Positions 8,574 through 18,183 of a stretch of DNA of 64,000 nt are shown here, piece after piece. The translations under genes and the position numbers were made by a program. The stretch comes from Candidatus Gastranaerophilales bacterium. GTDB taxonomy: Bacteria > Cyanobacteriota > Vampirovibrionia > Gastranaerophilales > Gastranaerophilaceae. The stretch spans positions 1-64,000 of the forward strand of contig CALUTI010000009.1 in assembly GCA_944323695.1 (NCBI GenBank). The letters are read 5' to 3'. The stretch's first letter is position 1. Each line of letters opens with the position of its first letter. The notes under the pieces were generated by a model, which saw only the letters and a program-made list of their open reading frames with translations, had not been told where the DNA came from and did not search any database.

Positions 8574-8802
8574 TAACTATGGGAATTATATCTCAGTTTA
8601 CACTAAACAACATCTTAAATGTCACCCTGAACTTTACAAAGCGAACCAACGAAGAATGAGTTGTGTGAGCCTGTATCCGTCGGCGAAGCCGGTAGGTGTT
8701 TCAGGGTCTATCAACATAGAGATTCCGAAACAAGTTCGGAATGACAGTATGACTGTATTGTGAATAAATTTGGTGTAAACTGCGATATAATTCCCATAAC
8801 TA
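8574..8802 (-). mobile_element. 217-bp MITE-like element, copy 1, with 6-bp target duplication
   Basis: The element spans 8580-8796. Imperfect inverted ends begin TGGGAATTATATC and continue CAGTTTACAC. It is flanked on both sides by TAACTA (8574-8579 and 8797-8802), a perfect 6-bp target-site duplication. The interior holds palindromes built on CCGAA/TTCGG and CCTGAA/TTCAGG. It has no coding capacity, so it must be moved by a transposase encoded elsewhere. Copy 2 at 21064-21280 has the opposite orientation. Confidence 0.85.
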
Positions 8803-8808
8803 CTAACT

Positions 8809-9810
8809 TTATACGGAAACTGTTTTACTATGACCGATAACTTTATTTTCAAGATTGCTTGTTATAACTTCACCACAGGCCACTATGCAATTTTTTAAAC
8901 AAATATTATCGGCGACTTTTATATTATCCCACAAAATACTGTTTTCTATTACTACATTTTTGCCTATTTCACATCCCTTTCCGATTGTTGAATTACCTAT
9001 AATCACTGTATCTTCAGGAATACTGGTTTCTGAAATATAAGCCCCTTGAGACGTTTCTATAATTTCACCATGCTTAAAATTACAATTACCCTCGAAAACA
9101 TCATTTGTTGATAATCTATATTGCTCAAGCGTTCCAATATCACTCCAATAATCATTTATAACAAATGTATTTATTTGTCTTTCTAACAAAAGCTTTGGAA
9201 AAACATTTTTAGCAAAATCATAAAAAGTATTTTCCGGAATATAATCAAAAATTTTATAATTAAATATATAAATTCCCGTATTTATATAATTACTTTTAGC
9301 TTCCTCAACTGAAGGTTTTTCTTGGAATTCTGTAATAAAACCGTCTTTATCGGTAACAACAACTCCAAAATGGGAGACCTCATCATGTTTTACTTGCTTA
9401 ATACCAATAGTTGCTATGGCATTTGAAGACTTATGGAGCTTAATACCTTTTAAAATATCCGCGTCAGTTAAGCCGTCACCTGAAAGCACAACAAAATCTT
9501 CACCTTCGTCAAAGAAAAACTGACACTTCTTTAACCCTCCGGCAGTACCGGACAGTGTGTCTTCTTTTATATAATTGAAATTTATCCCTATATCGTTTAA
9601 CTTATATCTTTCTATTATCTGTTCTGATAAGTAATAGGTATTACAAATAACATCTTTAATCCCGATATTTACAAGCTTTTCAAACAAAATATCCATAACC
9701 GGCCTGTTAGCAACGGTAACAAGAGGCTTTGGAACTTGTAATGTCAAAGGTTCCAGACGTGACCCCATTCCTGCAGACATGACCATGGCTTTTAAATTTG
9801 CTTTTTCCAT
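8809..9810 (-). CDS. Sugar-phosphate nucleotidyltransferase with left-handed beta-helix tail
   Basis: A 333-residue GT-A type nucleotidyltransferase that activates a sugar 1-phosphate with an NTP for polysaccharide or glycoprotein synthesis. The signature AGMGSRLEPLT (residues 13-23) with VPKPLV and the downstream Lys is the NTP-binding loop; LSGDGLTD (around 110) gives the metal-binding Asp; EFQEKP and NTGIYIF are typical of the mannose-1-phosphate guanylyl- / glucose-1-phosphate thymidylyl- or uridylyltransferase group. The last about 90 residues carry hexapeptide-like repeats (SIPEDTVIIGNSTIGKGCEI). The exact sugar and nucleotide cannot be told from the sequence. It lies just downstream of a GNAT gene on the same strand with a 26-bp gap, probably one transcript. 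Confidence 0.85.
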   Translation of the reverse strand: MEKANLKAMVMSAGMGSRLEPLTLQVPKPLVTVANRPVMDILFEKLVNIGIKDVICNTYYLSEQIIERYKLNDIGINFNYIKEDTLSGTAGGLKKCQFFFDEGEDFVVLSGDGLTDADILKGIKLHKSSNAIATIGIKQVKHDEVSHFGVVVTDKDGFITEFQEKPSVEEAKSNYINTGIYIFNYKIFDYIPENTFYDFAKNVFPKLLLERQINTFVINDYWSDIGTLEQYRLSTNDVFEGNCNFKHGEIIETSQGAYISETSIPEDTVIIGNSTIGKGCEIGKNVVIENSILWDNIKVADNICLKNCIVACGEVITSNLENKVIGHSKTVSV

Positions 9811-9836
9811 TCTTAAATTCTACATGCAAAAAACTT

Positions 9837-10388
9837 TTATGCAATTATTTTATTTAACATTTTGTCGACATTTGGGATATCAGAATGCAGCGTATTAAAA
9901 ATATATTTAATATCACTATTAATCGTATCTCTGGAAGGAATTTTATCGCCCAAATAATATAGATCCATCTGCATTCCGCCTTCTAAATTCGGATAAATAT
10001 AATCCACATCAAGCTTTTGCGCGCCTAATAATTTATAAAATTTTATTCTCCGCAAAGTATTAGGTGCCATCTCATCAGGTTTTTCCACCTCAAGATAACA
10101 ATTATTAATTAATTCAAAAACTTTTTTACCATAACCTTTTGAATGGAATTCCTTTTTTATTGCTATATAATCCAACCAGAGGCTTTTATCTTCCAATAAA
10201 GCATATATTATATAACCGACCTCTTTTTCACCGTCAAATACAGCATGACACTCCAACACATTATGATTAAAAAGATTTATAAACTCATCATAACTTTTAA
10301 GTTCACTAATCGGAAATTGTAATCGCATATCTTCATAAATATGCCTGAAGTTAAGTACATCTACCTTTTTTAAATTTAAATTGCGCAT
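9837..10388 (-). CDS. GNAT family N-acetyltransferase
   Basis: A 183-residue protein with the GNAT fold: WLDYIAIKKEFHSKGYGKKVFELI is the beta4-loop-helix with the acetyl-CoA pyrophosphate-binding (Q/R)xxGxG/A-like motif (HSKGYG). Preceded by VGYIIYALLED and followed by FYKLLGA, the usual beta6 area. Substrate unknown; the longer C-terminal part (DMYPNL-like, LYYLGDKIPS) may bind it. Co-directional with the nucleotidyltransferase, so a role in modifying a sugar or surface compound is possible but not shown. Confidence 0.8.
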   Translation of the reverse strand: MRNLNLKKVDVLNFRHIYEDMRLQFPISELKSYDEFINLFNHNVLECHAVFDGEKEVGYIIYALLEDKSLWLDYIAIKKEFHSKGYGKKVFELINNCYLEVEKPDEMAPNTLRRIKFYKLLGAQKLDVDYIYPNLEGGMQMDLYYLGDKIPSRDTINSDIKYIFNTLHSDIPNVDKMLNKIIA

Positions 10389-10485
10389 AAAATTATTATC
10401 CCGAAAAATTATATTATTGTCAAAAAAATATCCTAATGCTATAATAAAAAACGTAAAGCAAAATATTTTTTTTGCTAAACTATTT

Positions 10486-10558
<73 letters not shown>

Positions 10559-10590
10559 AAGTTAACTAAGAGTATTAAATGAGGGCTAAT

Positions 10591-12444
10591 ATGAGTTTTG
10601 ACGAAAAAGCAGTGAAAATTATCCGCCAAGCTTTGGATGTTCTTGGGAAGAAAAATTTTGCACTTATTGTACATGGAGGAAGCTTTCCGTCCGCAGAAGG
10701 GGAAAACACAGGCTTCGGTTCAATGAATACCAACGGCGGCAAAGAACTTATTGATTATGCTTCCGGTATATTTAATGCTATTCAGCTTGGACCTGCAGGC
10801 AAAACAAAAAGCTGCGATTCTTCACCTTATACAGGGACTATTTTTTCTACAAATCCGCTTTTTGTTGACTTAAAAGAACTTACCACAGAAACATGGAATA
10901 ATATTTTGTCGGTTGAAACTTTTAACGATATTGTAAATAATAACCCTAAAAAAAATGATAACAAAACAGCTTATTCATATGTATATCAAAGATATGCCGA
11001 AGCTTTAGATGAAGCATATAAAAACTTTCTGGCAAACGGCAACGTAACTTTAAAAAAAGAATTTGACGAATACAAGCATATGAATAACCGTTGGCTTGAT
11101 CGTGATAGTATCTATGAAGCGTTAAGCATAGAACATCAAAACGATTACTGGCCGTTATGGCAATCTGAAATTGATAAAAAGCTGTTTGCACCAAACACAA
11201 TTGAAGAAAGATTAGAGCATGGCAGACGTTTGGTTGAAGTTTCCAAAAAATATGCCTATGACATTGACAAATACAAATTTATACAATTTGTGTTAAGAAA
11301 ACAAAATACTGAGACAAAAAATTACGCGGAATCAAAAAATATAAAAATGATTGCGGATAGACAAGTTGCATTTTCGGACCGTGACACCTGGGCATATCAG
11401 GCATATTTTCTGCCGGGGTGGATGCTCGGCTGTCCTCCGGATTATTTTTCAAAAGACGGACAAGCATGGGGCTTTCCTGTACTTGATCCTGAAAAAATGT
11501 ATAAAGAAGATGGTTCACTTGGCAAAGCAGGTGTTTTACTAAAAAATCTTTATAAAAAAATGTTCCGCGAAAACCCCGGCGGCGTCAGAATTGACCATAT
11601 TGTAGGTCTTATTGACCCATGGGTATATAAAGCAGGCTGCAAACCAAAAATTGAAGAAGGTGCAGGAAGATTGTATTCATCTCCTGAACACGAATTCCTT
11701 TCAAAATTTGCGATTGCAACAATGGACGATCTTGACACAACTTTAGAGGCTGATAAAGAAAAACGCATAAAAACTTTATCTGATGAACAGATTGCAAAAT
11801 ACGGCGCGATGATTGAAAAAATTGTAATAGCCGCAGCAGAAGAAGAAGGCTTAACAAAAGATGCTATTGTCTGCGAAGATTTAGGAACATTAACCAATCC
11901 TGTAGCCGCAGTAATGAAGAAATACGAGCTTTTAGGCATGCGCTTAACCCAGTTTGTGGTACCGGAAGAACCCAAACACCCTTACCGCTGCTGCAATATT
12001 TCAGAAAAATGCTGGGCAATGGTCGGGACACACGACAATGAACCTATTTCTATGTGGGCAAAATCAATGATAAATACTCACGAAGGCTACTTGCATGCCA
12101 AAAATCTTGTTGAAGATTTATATGCAGAAGCACCTAATAAAGATGATATTATTACACGCTTGACTAAGGATGCTGAATTTTTAAAACAAACAAAACTGGT
12201 TGAATTATTTGCCTCAAAGGCTGAAAACATCCAGATTTTCTTCACGGACTTTTTCCAAATTGAGGATGTATACAACCGACCCGGTACTTCAGGCGATGCA
12301 AACTGGAGCTTGAGAGTTCCGGATAATTTCAAAGAACTTACACATATTGATTTGCCTGAAATATTGAAACAGGCTATAATATCAAGAGGAAGTGAATTTG
12401 CAAACGAAAATGCACAACTGATTGAGGAACTGGGTGAAATTTAA
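10591..12444 (+). CDS. malQ: 4-alpha-glucanotransferase (amylomaltase, GH77)
   Basis: GH77 disproportionating enzyme that transfers alpha-1,4-glucan segments between maltodextrins, acting in the cytoplasm on glycogen or maltose breakdown. The catalytic motifs are present: RIDHIVGL (nucleophile Asp), VCEDLGTL (acid/base Glu) and VGTHDNEP (transition-state Asp), with GMRLTQF between. About 617 residues. An ATG at 10579 is possible, but GAGGG at 10581-10585 favours the ATG at 10591. The stop overlaps the following TPR gene, suggesting coupling. A second GH77-like gene lies at 42589 on the other strand. Confidence 0.9.
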   Translation: MSFDEKAVKIIRQALDVLGKKNFALIVHGGSFPSAEGENTGFGSMNTNGGKELIDYASGIFNAIQLGPAGKTKSCDSSPYTGTIFSTNPLFVDLKELTTETWNNILSVETFNDIVNNNPKKNDNKTAYSYVYQRYAEALDEAYKNFLANGNVTLKKEFDEYKHMNNRWLDRDSIYEALSIEHQNDYWPLWQSEIDKKLFAPNTIEERLEHGRRLVEVSKKYAYDIDKYKFIQFVLRKQNTETKNYAESKNIKMIADRQVAFSDRDTWAYQAYFLPGWMLGCPPDYFSKDGQAWGFPVLDPEKMYKEDGSLGKAGVLLKNLYKKMFRENPGGVRIDHIVGLIDPWVYKAGCKPKIEEGAGRLYSSPEHEFLSKFAIATMDDLDTTLEADKEKRIKTLSDEQIAKYGAMIEKIVIAAAEEEGLTKDAIVCEDLGTLTNPVAAVMKKYELLGMRLTQFVVPEEPKHPYRCCNISEKCWAMVGTHDNEPISMWAKSMINTHEGYLHAKNLVEDLYAEAPNKDDIITRLTKDAEFLKQTKLVELFASKAENIQIFFTDFFQIEDVYNRPGTSGDANWSLRVPDNFKELTHIDLPEILKQAIISRGSEFANENAQLIEELGEI

Positions 12445-13273
12445 AAATTTATTTACCATAATAGCTTTAAGTGCCATATTCAGCATAAATTCTGCATTTG
12501 CAGATAATATGACTGAGGCAAAATTGCAATACAACAAAGGTATTGACTATTATAAAATAGGACAATATGACCGTTCAATGGATGCTTTCAGGCGGGCTAT
12601 TGAACTTGATCCTGAATATATTGATGCCTATTATAATTTAGGTTCCATTCTTGAATATTTAGGGCAGGATGAGGCGGCACTTACGGTTTTCAAACAAATA
12701 GTTGTAAGGAAACCAACCGATTATGATTCTGTATATAAGGCAGCAGAATTAAGTAAAAAACTCGGTCAGACAGATAAAGCAAAATCATTTCTTGCGATTA
12801 TCCCGTCAGGGTCGTATGTAAACCCCAAAGCACAAAAGCTTGCAAACGAATTGAACACTGATTTACAGACAATAAAATACGAACAAAACGCGACCGAACA
12901 GCCAACGCAGCCGCAAAATAACGGAGTTTACGAAAACATTCCAAGCCCGACGGGGATTACGACTGACAAATCAGGAAATCTTTTTGTTGCAGGATTTTCC
13001 GACAATGTCATTTTCAAAATCACACCCGCAGGGAATAGAATTGTATTTTTAAAAGACAAACGCCTAAACGGTCCTATCGGCATAATAAATGATGCTGAGG
13101 GGAATCTTTATATCGCAAACTACAATGCGGATAACGTTTTAAAAGTATCCTCTACAGGTCAGGTAACCGTATTAATTGAAGATATACTTAAGCCTTATGG
13201 GGTTTATATTTCAAACGGGACTCTATTTGTATCATCTCAAGGCTCAAATGCCATAATTCGTTATAAATTATAA
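12434..13273 (+). CDS. Secreted TPR plus NHL-repeat protein
   Basis: About 279 residues. A signal peptide (FKNLFTIIALSAIFSINSAFA) is followed by three TPR units (KLQYNKGIDYYKIGQYDRSM, AYYNLGSILEYLGQDEAALT, VYKAAELSKKLGQTDKAKSF), a Gln/Pro/Asn-rich linker and then NHL-like beta-propeller blades (PTGITTDKSGNLFVAGFSDN, PIGIINDAEGNLYIANYNAD, PYGVYISNGTLFVSS). It is probably periplasmic or outer-membrane attached and binds partners. GTG at 12434 is chosen because GAGG lies just upstream; a TTG at 12422 is in frame. The 11-bp overlap with malQ suggests translational coupling. Substrate unknown. Confidence 0.75.
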   Translation: MKFKNLFTIIALSAIFSINSAFADNMTEAKLQYNKGIDYYKIGQYDRSMDAFRRAIELDPEYIDAYYNLGSILEYLGQDEAALTVFKQIVVRKPTDYDSVYKAAELSKKLGQTDKAKSFLAIIPSGSYVNPKAQKLANELNTDLQTIKYEQNATEQPTQPQNNGVYENIPSPTGITTDKSGNLFVAGFSDNVIFKITPAGNRIVFLKDKRLNGPIGIINDAEGNLYIANYNADNVLKVSSTGQVTVLIEDILKPYGVYISNGTLFVSSQGSNAIIRYKL

Positions 13274-13281
13274 GTTAATAC

Positions 13282-13639
13282 TACATAAACAATATTATGG
13301 GTATCTTTTTGTTCACTTTTTCTTTTTGTTGCGATGCAAAAAGAAAAAGTGAACCGAAAAAGAAAAACACGCGTGTTTACTTGCAATCCTTCGGATTGCT
13401 CAAGCCCTGACGGGCGCACATCCGTGCCGTTGCAAGCTGACGCTTGCAATCGTTCACCGCGCCTATAATCACGGCGCGGAGCCGGCATAGCCGGCTTTAA
13501 CGGGGTGGCAGGGGTGTCCCCTGCTCACTCGGTCATTTCGGTCGCGTGTTTCTCTTTCTTTTGCAAGCATTTTCTTTCTCTTTGCTTCGCAACAAAGAGA
13601 AAGAAAATGCTGATAGATACTGATAATATTGTTTATGTA
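13282..13639. repeat. Hairpin-rich mobile repeat, copy 1 (358 bp)
   Basis: Ends are inverted repeats (TACATAAACAATATTAT, 17 bp perfect, then GTATC after two mismatches). Just inside each end is a perfect 18-bp stem with 8-nt loop: 13311-13328/13337-13354 and 13567-13584/13593-13610. Between them are six short perfect hairpins (stem starts 13383, 13404, 13430, 13457, 13481, 13509). It is distinctly richer in G+C than its surroundings and has no convincing gene. A second copy is at 58885-59323. Confidence 0.85.
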
Positions 13640-13644
13640 AATAA

Positions 13645-15288
13645 TTACTGTAAACTTTGGAAATATTCGTTCAAAAGCACCGGCAAATACTTTGCATTCA
13701 ATGCACTGAAATCAAATACAAACTCATTTACACCAGCCTCGGATAATTCTTTTAAGCATGAAAAATCCTGCATAACCGTATCTTCAAACATATGCATTCT
13801 GCAAAAACCGTCACATGTAAACGGAAAAATCTTTTTCAAAGACGGATCTTTTAGCGCAAAACCGCCCTTATGACAAGGTGCCTTGCAGGACAAACGCGAA
13901 ATTATCGCACTGTCATTATTCAAAGGACATAATCCCATACTCGGAACCTTCTTATTCCCCGCTATTGTATATTTTCTGTTTGGTATATCGTTTCTAATCT
14001 TTTTGATAGTCTTTATAGCACTTTCCATATCCTTAAATGACGTAAAATCCACGGTATCAATCGGGGCAAGATTATTCAAACACTTGATAGAAAGGCTATT
14101 CAAGAGATTTATCCCCTGCCCGATTTCAACAGGAATATGGTTTATCTCCGAATCATTTATAAAAGCCCAAAAATATCCGATATTATTGATTATCAATGAA
14201 TCCGGCGCAGGTTCTGCAAGCAGCAATTGTTTTACGTATTCATAAACTCTGTCAAAATCACGTTCGATAAGAATTTTAGGCGTTGATAACTGGAATTTTA
14301 TATCATTTTTGTAACAGAATTTTCTGACCTTTGTAATCAATTCGCTGAAACTGCTGTTTACAAGATCACAGGTAGATAAAATTTCCCCGTATTCAATGGA
14401 ATAAACAGGATTTGTACCGATTTTTTTAATATATTTTTCAAGCTCTTTTATCTGAGCAAGCTCGGACAATCTTAGGTTAATTCTGTACTTATCCGTATAT
14501 TCAATATCTTTTGGAGTTTTTGTCCTTTTAACATCCCATTCAAAATTATGGATATTACGGCTGAATTTAAAATCCTTGCCCTCTGCGCTTACCATTTCTC
14601 CGGAAAAATGGTTTGTCTGATAAATACTTTTTCTAACATGCTTAAAAGGCAGTTTTTGATTTTTAAAAAGTTTCGGCTTTTCAAGAATTTTTTCAACAAG
14701 TTCAATTCCCTCAAGAATCTCCTCGGAATTTGCAAACTTTCCCTTAATTACAACGTTATCAATTGCTTTTGTTTTCTTAATATCCTCGGCACACCAAGGA
14801 AGATTATCCGAATCAATCGCAAGCGGAAGTTTAGTGTATTTTTTAATCTTTGCGATATTTTTCATGTAAATTTCTTCTGTGATGATTATTCCGTCAACTT
14901 TGTGGAAACTGTTGATAAAATCAATTCCCGCAAGGTTATGAATATCAAAATACGAATCAACAATAACCTTAAACGGAAGCTTGAAAACCTTTATCGCTTC
15001 CAAAATTGCAAAACTGTTTATAAAAATTCCGTCAATGCCCGCCGTCTTTAAAAACTTCAGCATCTTTTTAATTTCCGGAAGATTTTCCTCAGTAATATCA
15101 TGTTTAAAATTAATATATATATTACATTTGCACCTTTTTGCAGTGTCAACAAATTCTTTTACATAATCAAAATTGTTATCCAGAAACTTTTTATAATAAA
15201 CGTAATAATCCCTGCAATTGGTTTCTCTGCTGAAAAGCTCAATATCCTCAGGTTTTTTGACCGGTGCAGTAATTGTAATCTCTTTCAT
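13645..15288 (-). CDS. U32 family peptidase-like protein
   Basis: About 547 residues. The C-terminal half carries the U32 signature with the conserved cysteines: GLCPLNN, LSCKAPCHKGGFAL, then FTCDGFCRMHMF. Members of this family use such cysteines to bind a 4Fe-4S cluster and take part in rRNA/tRNA hydroxylation (RlhA, TrhP) or ubiquinone hydroxylation (UbiU/UbiV); others are annotated as collagenase-like peptidases. Which subgroup this is cannot be said. ATG at 15288 (MKEITITAP) is preferred over 15312 because a TATAAT at 15300-15295 ends 6 nt before it, pointing to a leaderless mRNA. The gene ends 5 bp from the mobile repeat. Confidence 0.75.
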   Translation of the reverse strand: MKEITITAPVKKPEDIELFSRETNCRDYYVYYKKFLDNNFDYVKEFVDTAKRCKCNIYINFKHDITEENLPEIKKMLKFLKTAGIDGIFINSFAILEAIKVFKLPFKVIVDSYFDIHNLAGIDFINSFHKVDGIIITEEIYMKNIAKIKKYTKLPLAIDSDNLPWCAEDIKKTKAIDNVVIKGKFANSEEILEGIELVEKILEKPKLFKNQKLPFKHVRKSIYQTNHFSGEMVSAEGKDFKFSRNIHNFEWDVKRTKTPKDIEYTDKYRINLRLSELAQIKELEKYIKKIGTNPVYSIEYGEILSTCDLVNSSFSELITKVRKFCYKNDIKFQLSTPKILIERDFDRVYEYVKQLLLAEPAPDSLIINNIGYFWAFINDSEINHIPVEIGQGINLLNSLSIKCLNNLAPIDTVDFTSFKDMESAIKTIKKIRNDIPNRKYTIAGNKKVPSMGLCPLNNDSAIISRLSCKAPCHKGGFALKDPSLKKIFPFTCDGFCRMHMFEDTVMQDFSCLKELSEAGVNEFVFDFSALNAKYLPVLLNEYFQSLQ

Positions 15289-15438
15289 ATAATTATTATA
15301 ACACGTATTCATGTTAACAAATGTAAAGATAGCATGAAAATTTAGGCAATTTTCAGGGAAAGATATACTTAGTATATATAACAGGAATATTAAGGATTAT
15401 TTTTCTTAGGAAAAGGACAACTGAATAGGGAGGATCTT

Positions 15439-15678
15439 ATGGCAATAGGTGCTGAAGATTACATCGACCAATTACTGGTCAAAAAGTATGCTGATGAAAA
15501 AGTAGACAATCATGATAACATTGAATCAATGGTTGACCCGCAAAAGATGCTTGGGGCAATGAATGATTATGCAAGTATGCACAGGAATATGATGCTTTTA
15601 AAACAGCGTCTGAATATTGCATGCTATGCAATAAATGCAAGATCCGCACGTTATAATAAAACCGCACAACAATACTGA
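15439..15678 (+). CDS. Small hypothetical protein
   Basis: 79 residues, mainly helical and charged, without recognisable domain. The ATG has a good ribosome-binding site (GGGAGG, 15428-15433), which supports it as a real gene. It precedes maf by about 90 bp on the same strand. No function can be proposed. Confidence 0.6.
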   Translation: MAIGAEDYIDQLLVKKYADEKVDNHDNIESMVDPQKMLGAMNDYASMHRNMMLLKQRLNIACYAINARSARYNKTAQQY

Positions 15679-15768
15679 TAAAAAGTTTTTTGTTCATTTT
15701 GTGATAGAATATTTTTGGAAATGACTGCAGACATTTTACAAAAATATAACGGCAAAAAGGAACAGGGA

Positions 15769-16326
15769 ATGGGAAAAATGATCCTGGCATCTTCATCTCC
15801 CAGAAGAGCCGCAATTTTAAAGGATTACGAATTGGAAATTATTCCGTCTCCGTATGTGGAAAACCACACGAAGGCGGCTTTTTCTTATGATTACGTGGAA
15901 AATCTTGCATACAACAAGGCAAAAGCTGTTGCGGATACGATAAAGGAACCTGCACTTGTTATAGGCGCAGATACAGTAGTTGTTTTGGGTGATGAAATTC
16001 TTGAAAAACCTAAAGATGAAACCGATGCTTTTTTAATGCTTAAAAAATTGTCCGGCAAGACCCACAAAGTAGTCACATCAATTGTAATAATTGACACTAC
16101 TAAAGGTCATTTCAAAAAAAATTCTACAACAAGCAGCGTAACTTTTGAAAATTTAACAGATGAAATGATAAAAAATTACATAGAGAACTATAAACCTTTA
16201 GACAAAGCCGGCTCTTACGGCATTCAGGAGCTGCCTGAAGGTTACATAAAGAATGTCGAAGGCGATTTTGAAAACATCATAGGAATTTCATCAAAAGCTT
16301 TTGCCCGGCTATTATCTGAATTTTAG
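15769..16326 (+). CDS. maf: Maf-family nucleotide pyrophosphatase
   Basis: A 185-residue Maf protein, which hydrolyses non-canonical or surplus nucleoside triphosphates (dTTP/UTP or m7GTP type) to monophosphates. Seen: ASSSPRR phosphate-binding motif near the N-terminus, VIGADTVV with the metal/catalytic Asp, EKPKDETDA, and KAGSYGIQ. The GADTVV and SYGIQ wording fits the YhdE-like (dTTP/UTP) branch. ATG at 15769 is chosen because AAGGA lies 7-8 nt upstream; a longer TTG-started frame from 15715 adds a non-conserved stretch. Confidence 0.9.
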   Translation: MGKMILASSSPRRAAILKDYELEIIPSPYVENHTKAAFSYDYVENLAYNKAKAVADTIKEPALVIGADTVVVLGDEILEKPKDETDAFLMLKKLSGKTHKVVTSIVIIDTTKGHFKKNSTTSSVTFENLTDEMIKNYIENYKPLDKAGSYGIQELPEGYIKNVEGDFENIIGISSKAFARLLSEF

Positions 16327-17603
16327 ACACTAACAGTGCTTCCGCAGCATTTTTTGTATTTTTTACCGCTGCCGCAAGGGCATGGATCATTTCTGCCGAT
16401 TTTATGGTCGATTTCAATTTTCGGCTTGTTTTCTTCTTCTTCAATAATACCAAGAGTATTTGAAAACGCTTTGGAGCGGTAAAGCACCGTTGTTGAAGAA
16501 ACAATTTTATGTTCAAGATAACGTGATTTATATTTTTGAAGAATTTCATCAAGTGTCATATCAGAGCCTAAAACCGCATTAACCACTTTGACAAAATTTT
16601 CGTGTTTGTCAGCAACTCTTTTAATCAAATTTGCAGAAAATTTATCATTATTTAAGAAATAAGCAATACATTTATCAAAATTAAGGATTTTGGTGTAATC
16701 TTTTGCCTCAAAAATTTTATTAAATGTACCGTAAAACGGAATAGCATACATCCCGAGTTCTTCGTCAAAAATTACGCCCACATCGTATTCTTCATTGTGA
16801 GAAGAAAATCCGCCAAGAGAATTTTCCAAAAAGTTTTCATAAGAATTTTGGAATTCACTTACATTAAAGAATTTGTATTCATCGGGCAGCTTAACCTTAT
16901 CATGCCAGTCTGTTTTTTCACCGCCTTCGGCAAAATCGTTAAACATTCCGATTAAATCATCAGCGTATTTGTTTGTTGTAACAACTTCGTCAGTTCCAAA
17001 ATATTCCAAAAAGCTCTTATGAACCTTTTTGATATCCTTTTCTATTTCTTTCAATTTATCAGGATTATCCTCATAAACAAGCTCGGGATTTTCAATAATT
17101 TTTGCAACAGCAAACCTTAGAGCATCATCTTTTCTGCTTGCGGACAGAACGCCTGAAATTTCCAAAAGATAATAAACTTTTTTATACTCAAAAATTCTTG
17201 CAATTACGAACTGACCGCCGCCAACTCCTCTGAATGAGGTCATTTTAACAAGAGAAGTTACGTTATAAAGCCTTTCGTTAATGACGTTATAAAGTTCAAA
17301 CCCGTTTTTCAAAACCTTTTTAACTTCAAAAACAGATGAAACCGATTTTTTCAAAGCTTCGGCAATCTTTTTATGGGAAGCAGAAAGCTTTTTGCTATTT
17401 TCAATATATAATTGAGGAATGCTTTTCAAATCCTCACCCAGATTACGTTCAAACATATAATTAAAATATGCAGCCTGAATATTCATAGAACCGCTTACGG
17501 TTTTTAAATATTCCTCAAAATCAGGCTTAACAGTCTTGTCCTCCTGAATAAACACTGCTATTTCTTTAACGACGTCATTAATCTCTTGTAATTCTTCTGA
17601 CAT
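16323..17603 (-). CDS. SEC-C motif protein of unknown function
   Basis: 426 residues. The C-terminus is a textbook SEC-C zinc motif, [18 protein letters not shown], as found at the end of SecA and many accessory proteins where it binds zinc and ribosomes or partners. The preceding 390 residues are mostly helical ([26 protein letters not shown]) without a domain I recognise. The 3' end overlaps the end of maf by 4 bp on the opposite strand. It is not SecA: there is no P-loop. Confidence 0.7.
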   Translation of the reverse strand: MSEELQEINDVVKEIAVFIQEDKTVKPDFEEYLKTVSGSMNIQAAYFNYMFERNLGEDLKSIPQLYIENSKKLSASHKKIAEALKKSVSSVFEVKKVLKNGFELYNVINERLYNVTSLVKMTSFRGVGGGQFVIARIFEYKKVYYLLEISGVLSASRKDDALRFAVAKIIENPELVYEDNPDKLKEIEKDIKKVHKSFLEYFGTDEVVTTNKYADDLIGMFNDFAEGGEKTDWHDKVKLPDEYKFFNVSEFQNSYENFLENSLGGFSSHNEEYDVGVIFDEELGMYAIPFYGTFNKIFEAKDYTKILNFDKCIAYFLNNDKFSANLIKRVADKHENFVKVVNAVLGSDMTLDEILQKYKSRYLEHKIVSSTTVLYRSKAFSNTLGIIEEEENKPKIEIDHKIGRNDPCPCGSGKKYKKCCGSTVSV

Positions 17604-17675
17604 TTTCTCTCCCCTTTTTTATCAGAATACATTAAAACCTTCAAAAACACAATACCGACATAAGGGTAAAATTTT

Positions 17676-17710
17676 ACAAAAAATACAGGGTTTTTGCCCT
17701 GTATTTTTTT
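17676..17710. terminator. Rho-independent terminator, bidirectional
   Basis: Stem AAATACAGGG (17681-17690) and CCCTGTATTT (17697-17706) with a T-run on the plus side and A-run on the other. On the minus strand it would end the tRNA-Pro transcript from 17793. Confidence 0.8.
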
Positions 17711-17719
17711 AATAAATGG

Positions 17720-17793
17720 TCGGAACGACAGGATTTGAACCTGCGACCTCTACCACCCCAAGGTAGCACGCTACCAAGCTGCGCCACGTCCCG
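17720..17793 (-). tRNA. tRNA-Pro (anticodon GGG)
   Basis: Minus strand: acceptor CGGGACG/CGTTCCG, anticodon stem CTACC/GGTAG with loop TTGGGGT giving GGG, T-arm GGTTCAAATCC. Its 5' flank (17794-17915) is closely repeated upstream of the next tRNA-Pro, so the two arose by tandem duplication. Confidence 0.92.
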
Positions 17794-17995
17794 GTGCCAA
17801 AGGCACGACATCATATAGATTTTTGTGTACCTTAACTGTTTTTTGAAAAAAGTTTTACAAAAAACTTTATCAATTTGAGCATTCGTTGAACTTTTAGATT
17901 TTCTTCCTGCACGACACCCTATTGGAATTCGTATCTATTATTATTTGATTGTCAATTTGCCGAGCACGCTGCCGTCTCTCACAATGCTATATCCT

Positions 17996-18054
17996 GTCAT
18001 TCCGAACTTGGTTCGGAATCTCCACATGAGTGTCTGAAACCAGTTCAGGAAGAC
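17996..18054 (+). repeat. Dispersed double-palindrome repeat
   Basis: CATTCCGAAC/GTTCGGAATC hairpin followed by TCTGAAAC/AGTTCAGGA. The same two-part unit is found at 29931-29990 and inside both 217-bp elements, so it is a recurrent repeat in this genome. Confidence 0.7.
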
Positions 18055-18109
18055 AATATGCATTTGCTTGCATCATTGAAGCGTTCTTGTGCCTGACTTT
18101 TAAAAATGG

Positions 18110-18183
18110 TCGGGATGACAGGATTTGAACCTGCGGCCCCCACGTCCCGAACGTGGTGCGCTACCAAGCTGCGCTACATCCCG
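18110..18183 (-). tRNA. tRNA-Pro (anticodon CGG)
   Basis: Minus strand: acceptor CGGGATG/CATCCCG, anticodon stem CCACG/CGTGG with loop TTCGGGA giving CGG, T-arm GGTTCAAATCC. Paralogue of the tRNA-Pro at 17720. Confidence 0.92.

Noticed and set aside
13311-13610. CRISPR-like array suggested by the repeated hairpins
   Set aside because: The hairpins differ in sequence and spacing; there is no constant repeat and no cas gene.
13505-13873. Plus-strand reading frame across the right half of the hairpin repeat
   Set aside because: It is a frame over palindromes and the antisense of the U32 gene; no coding signal.
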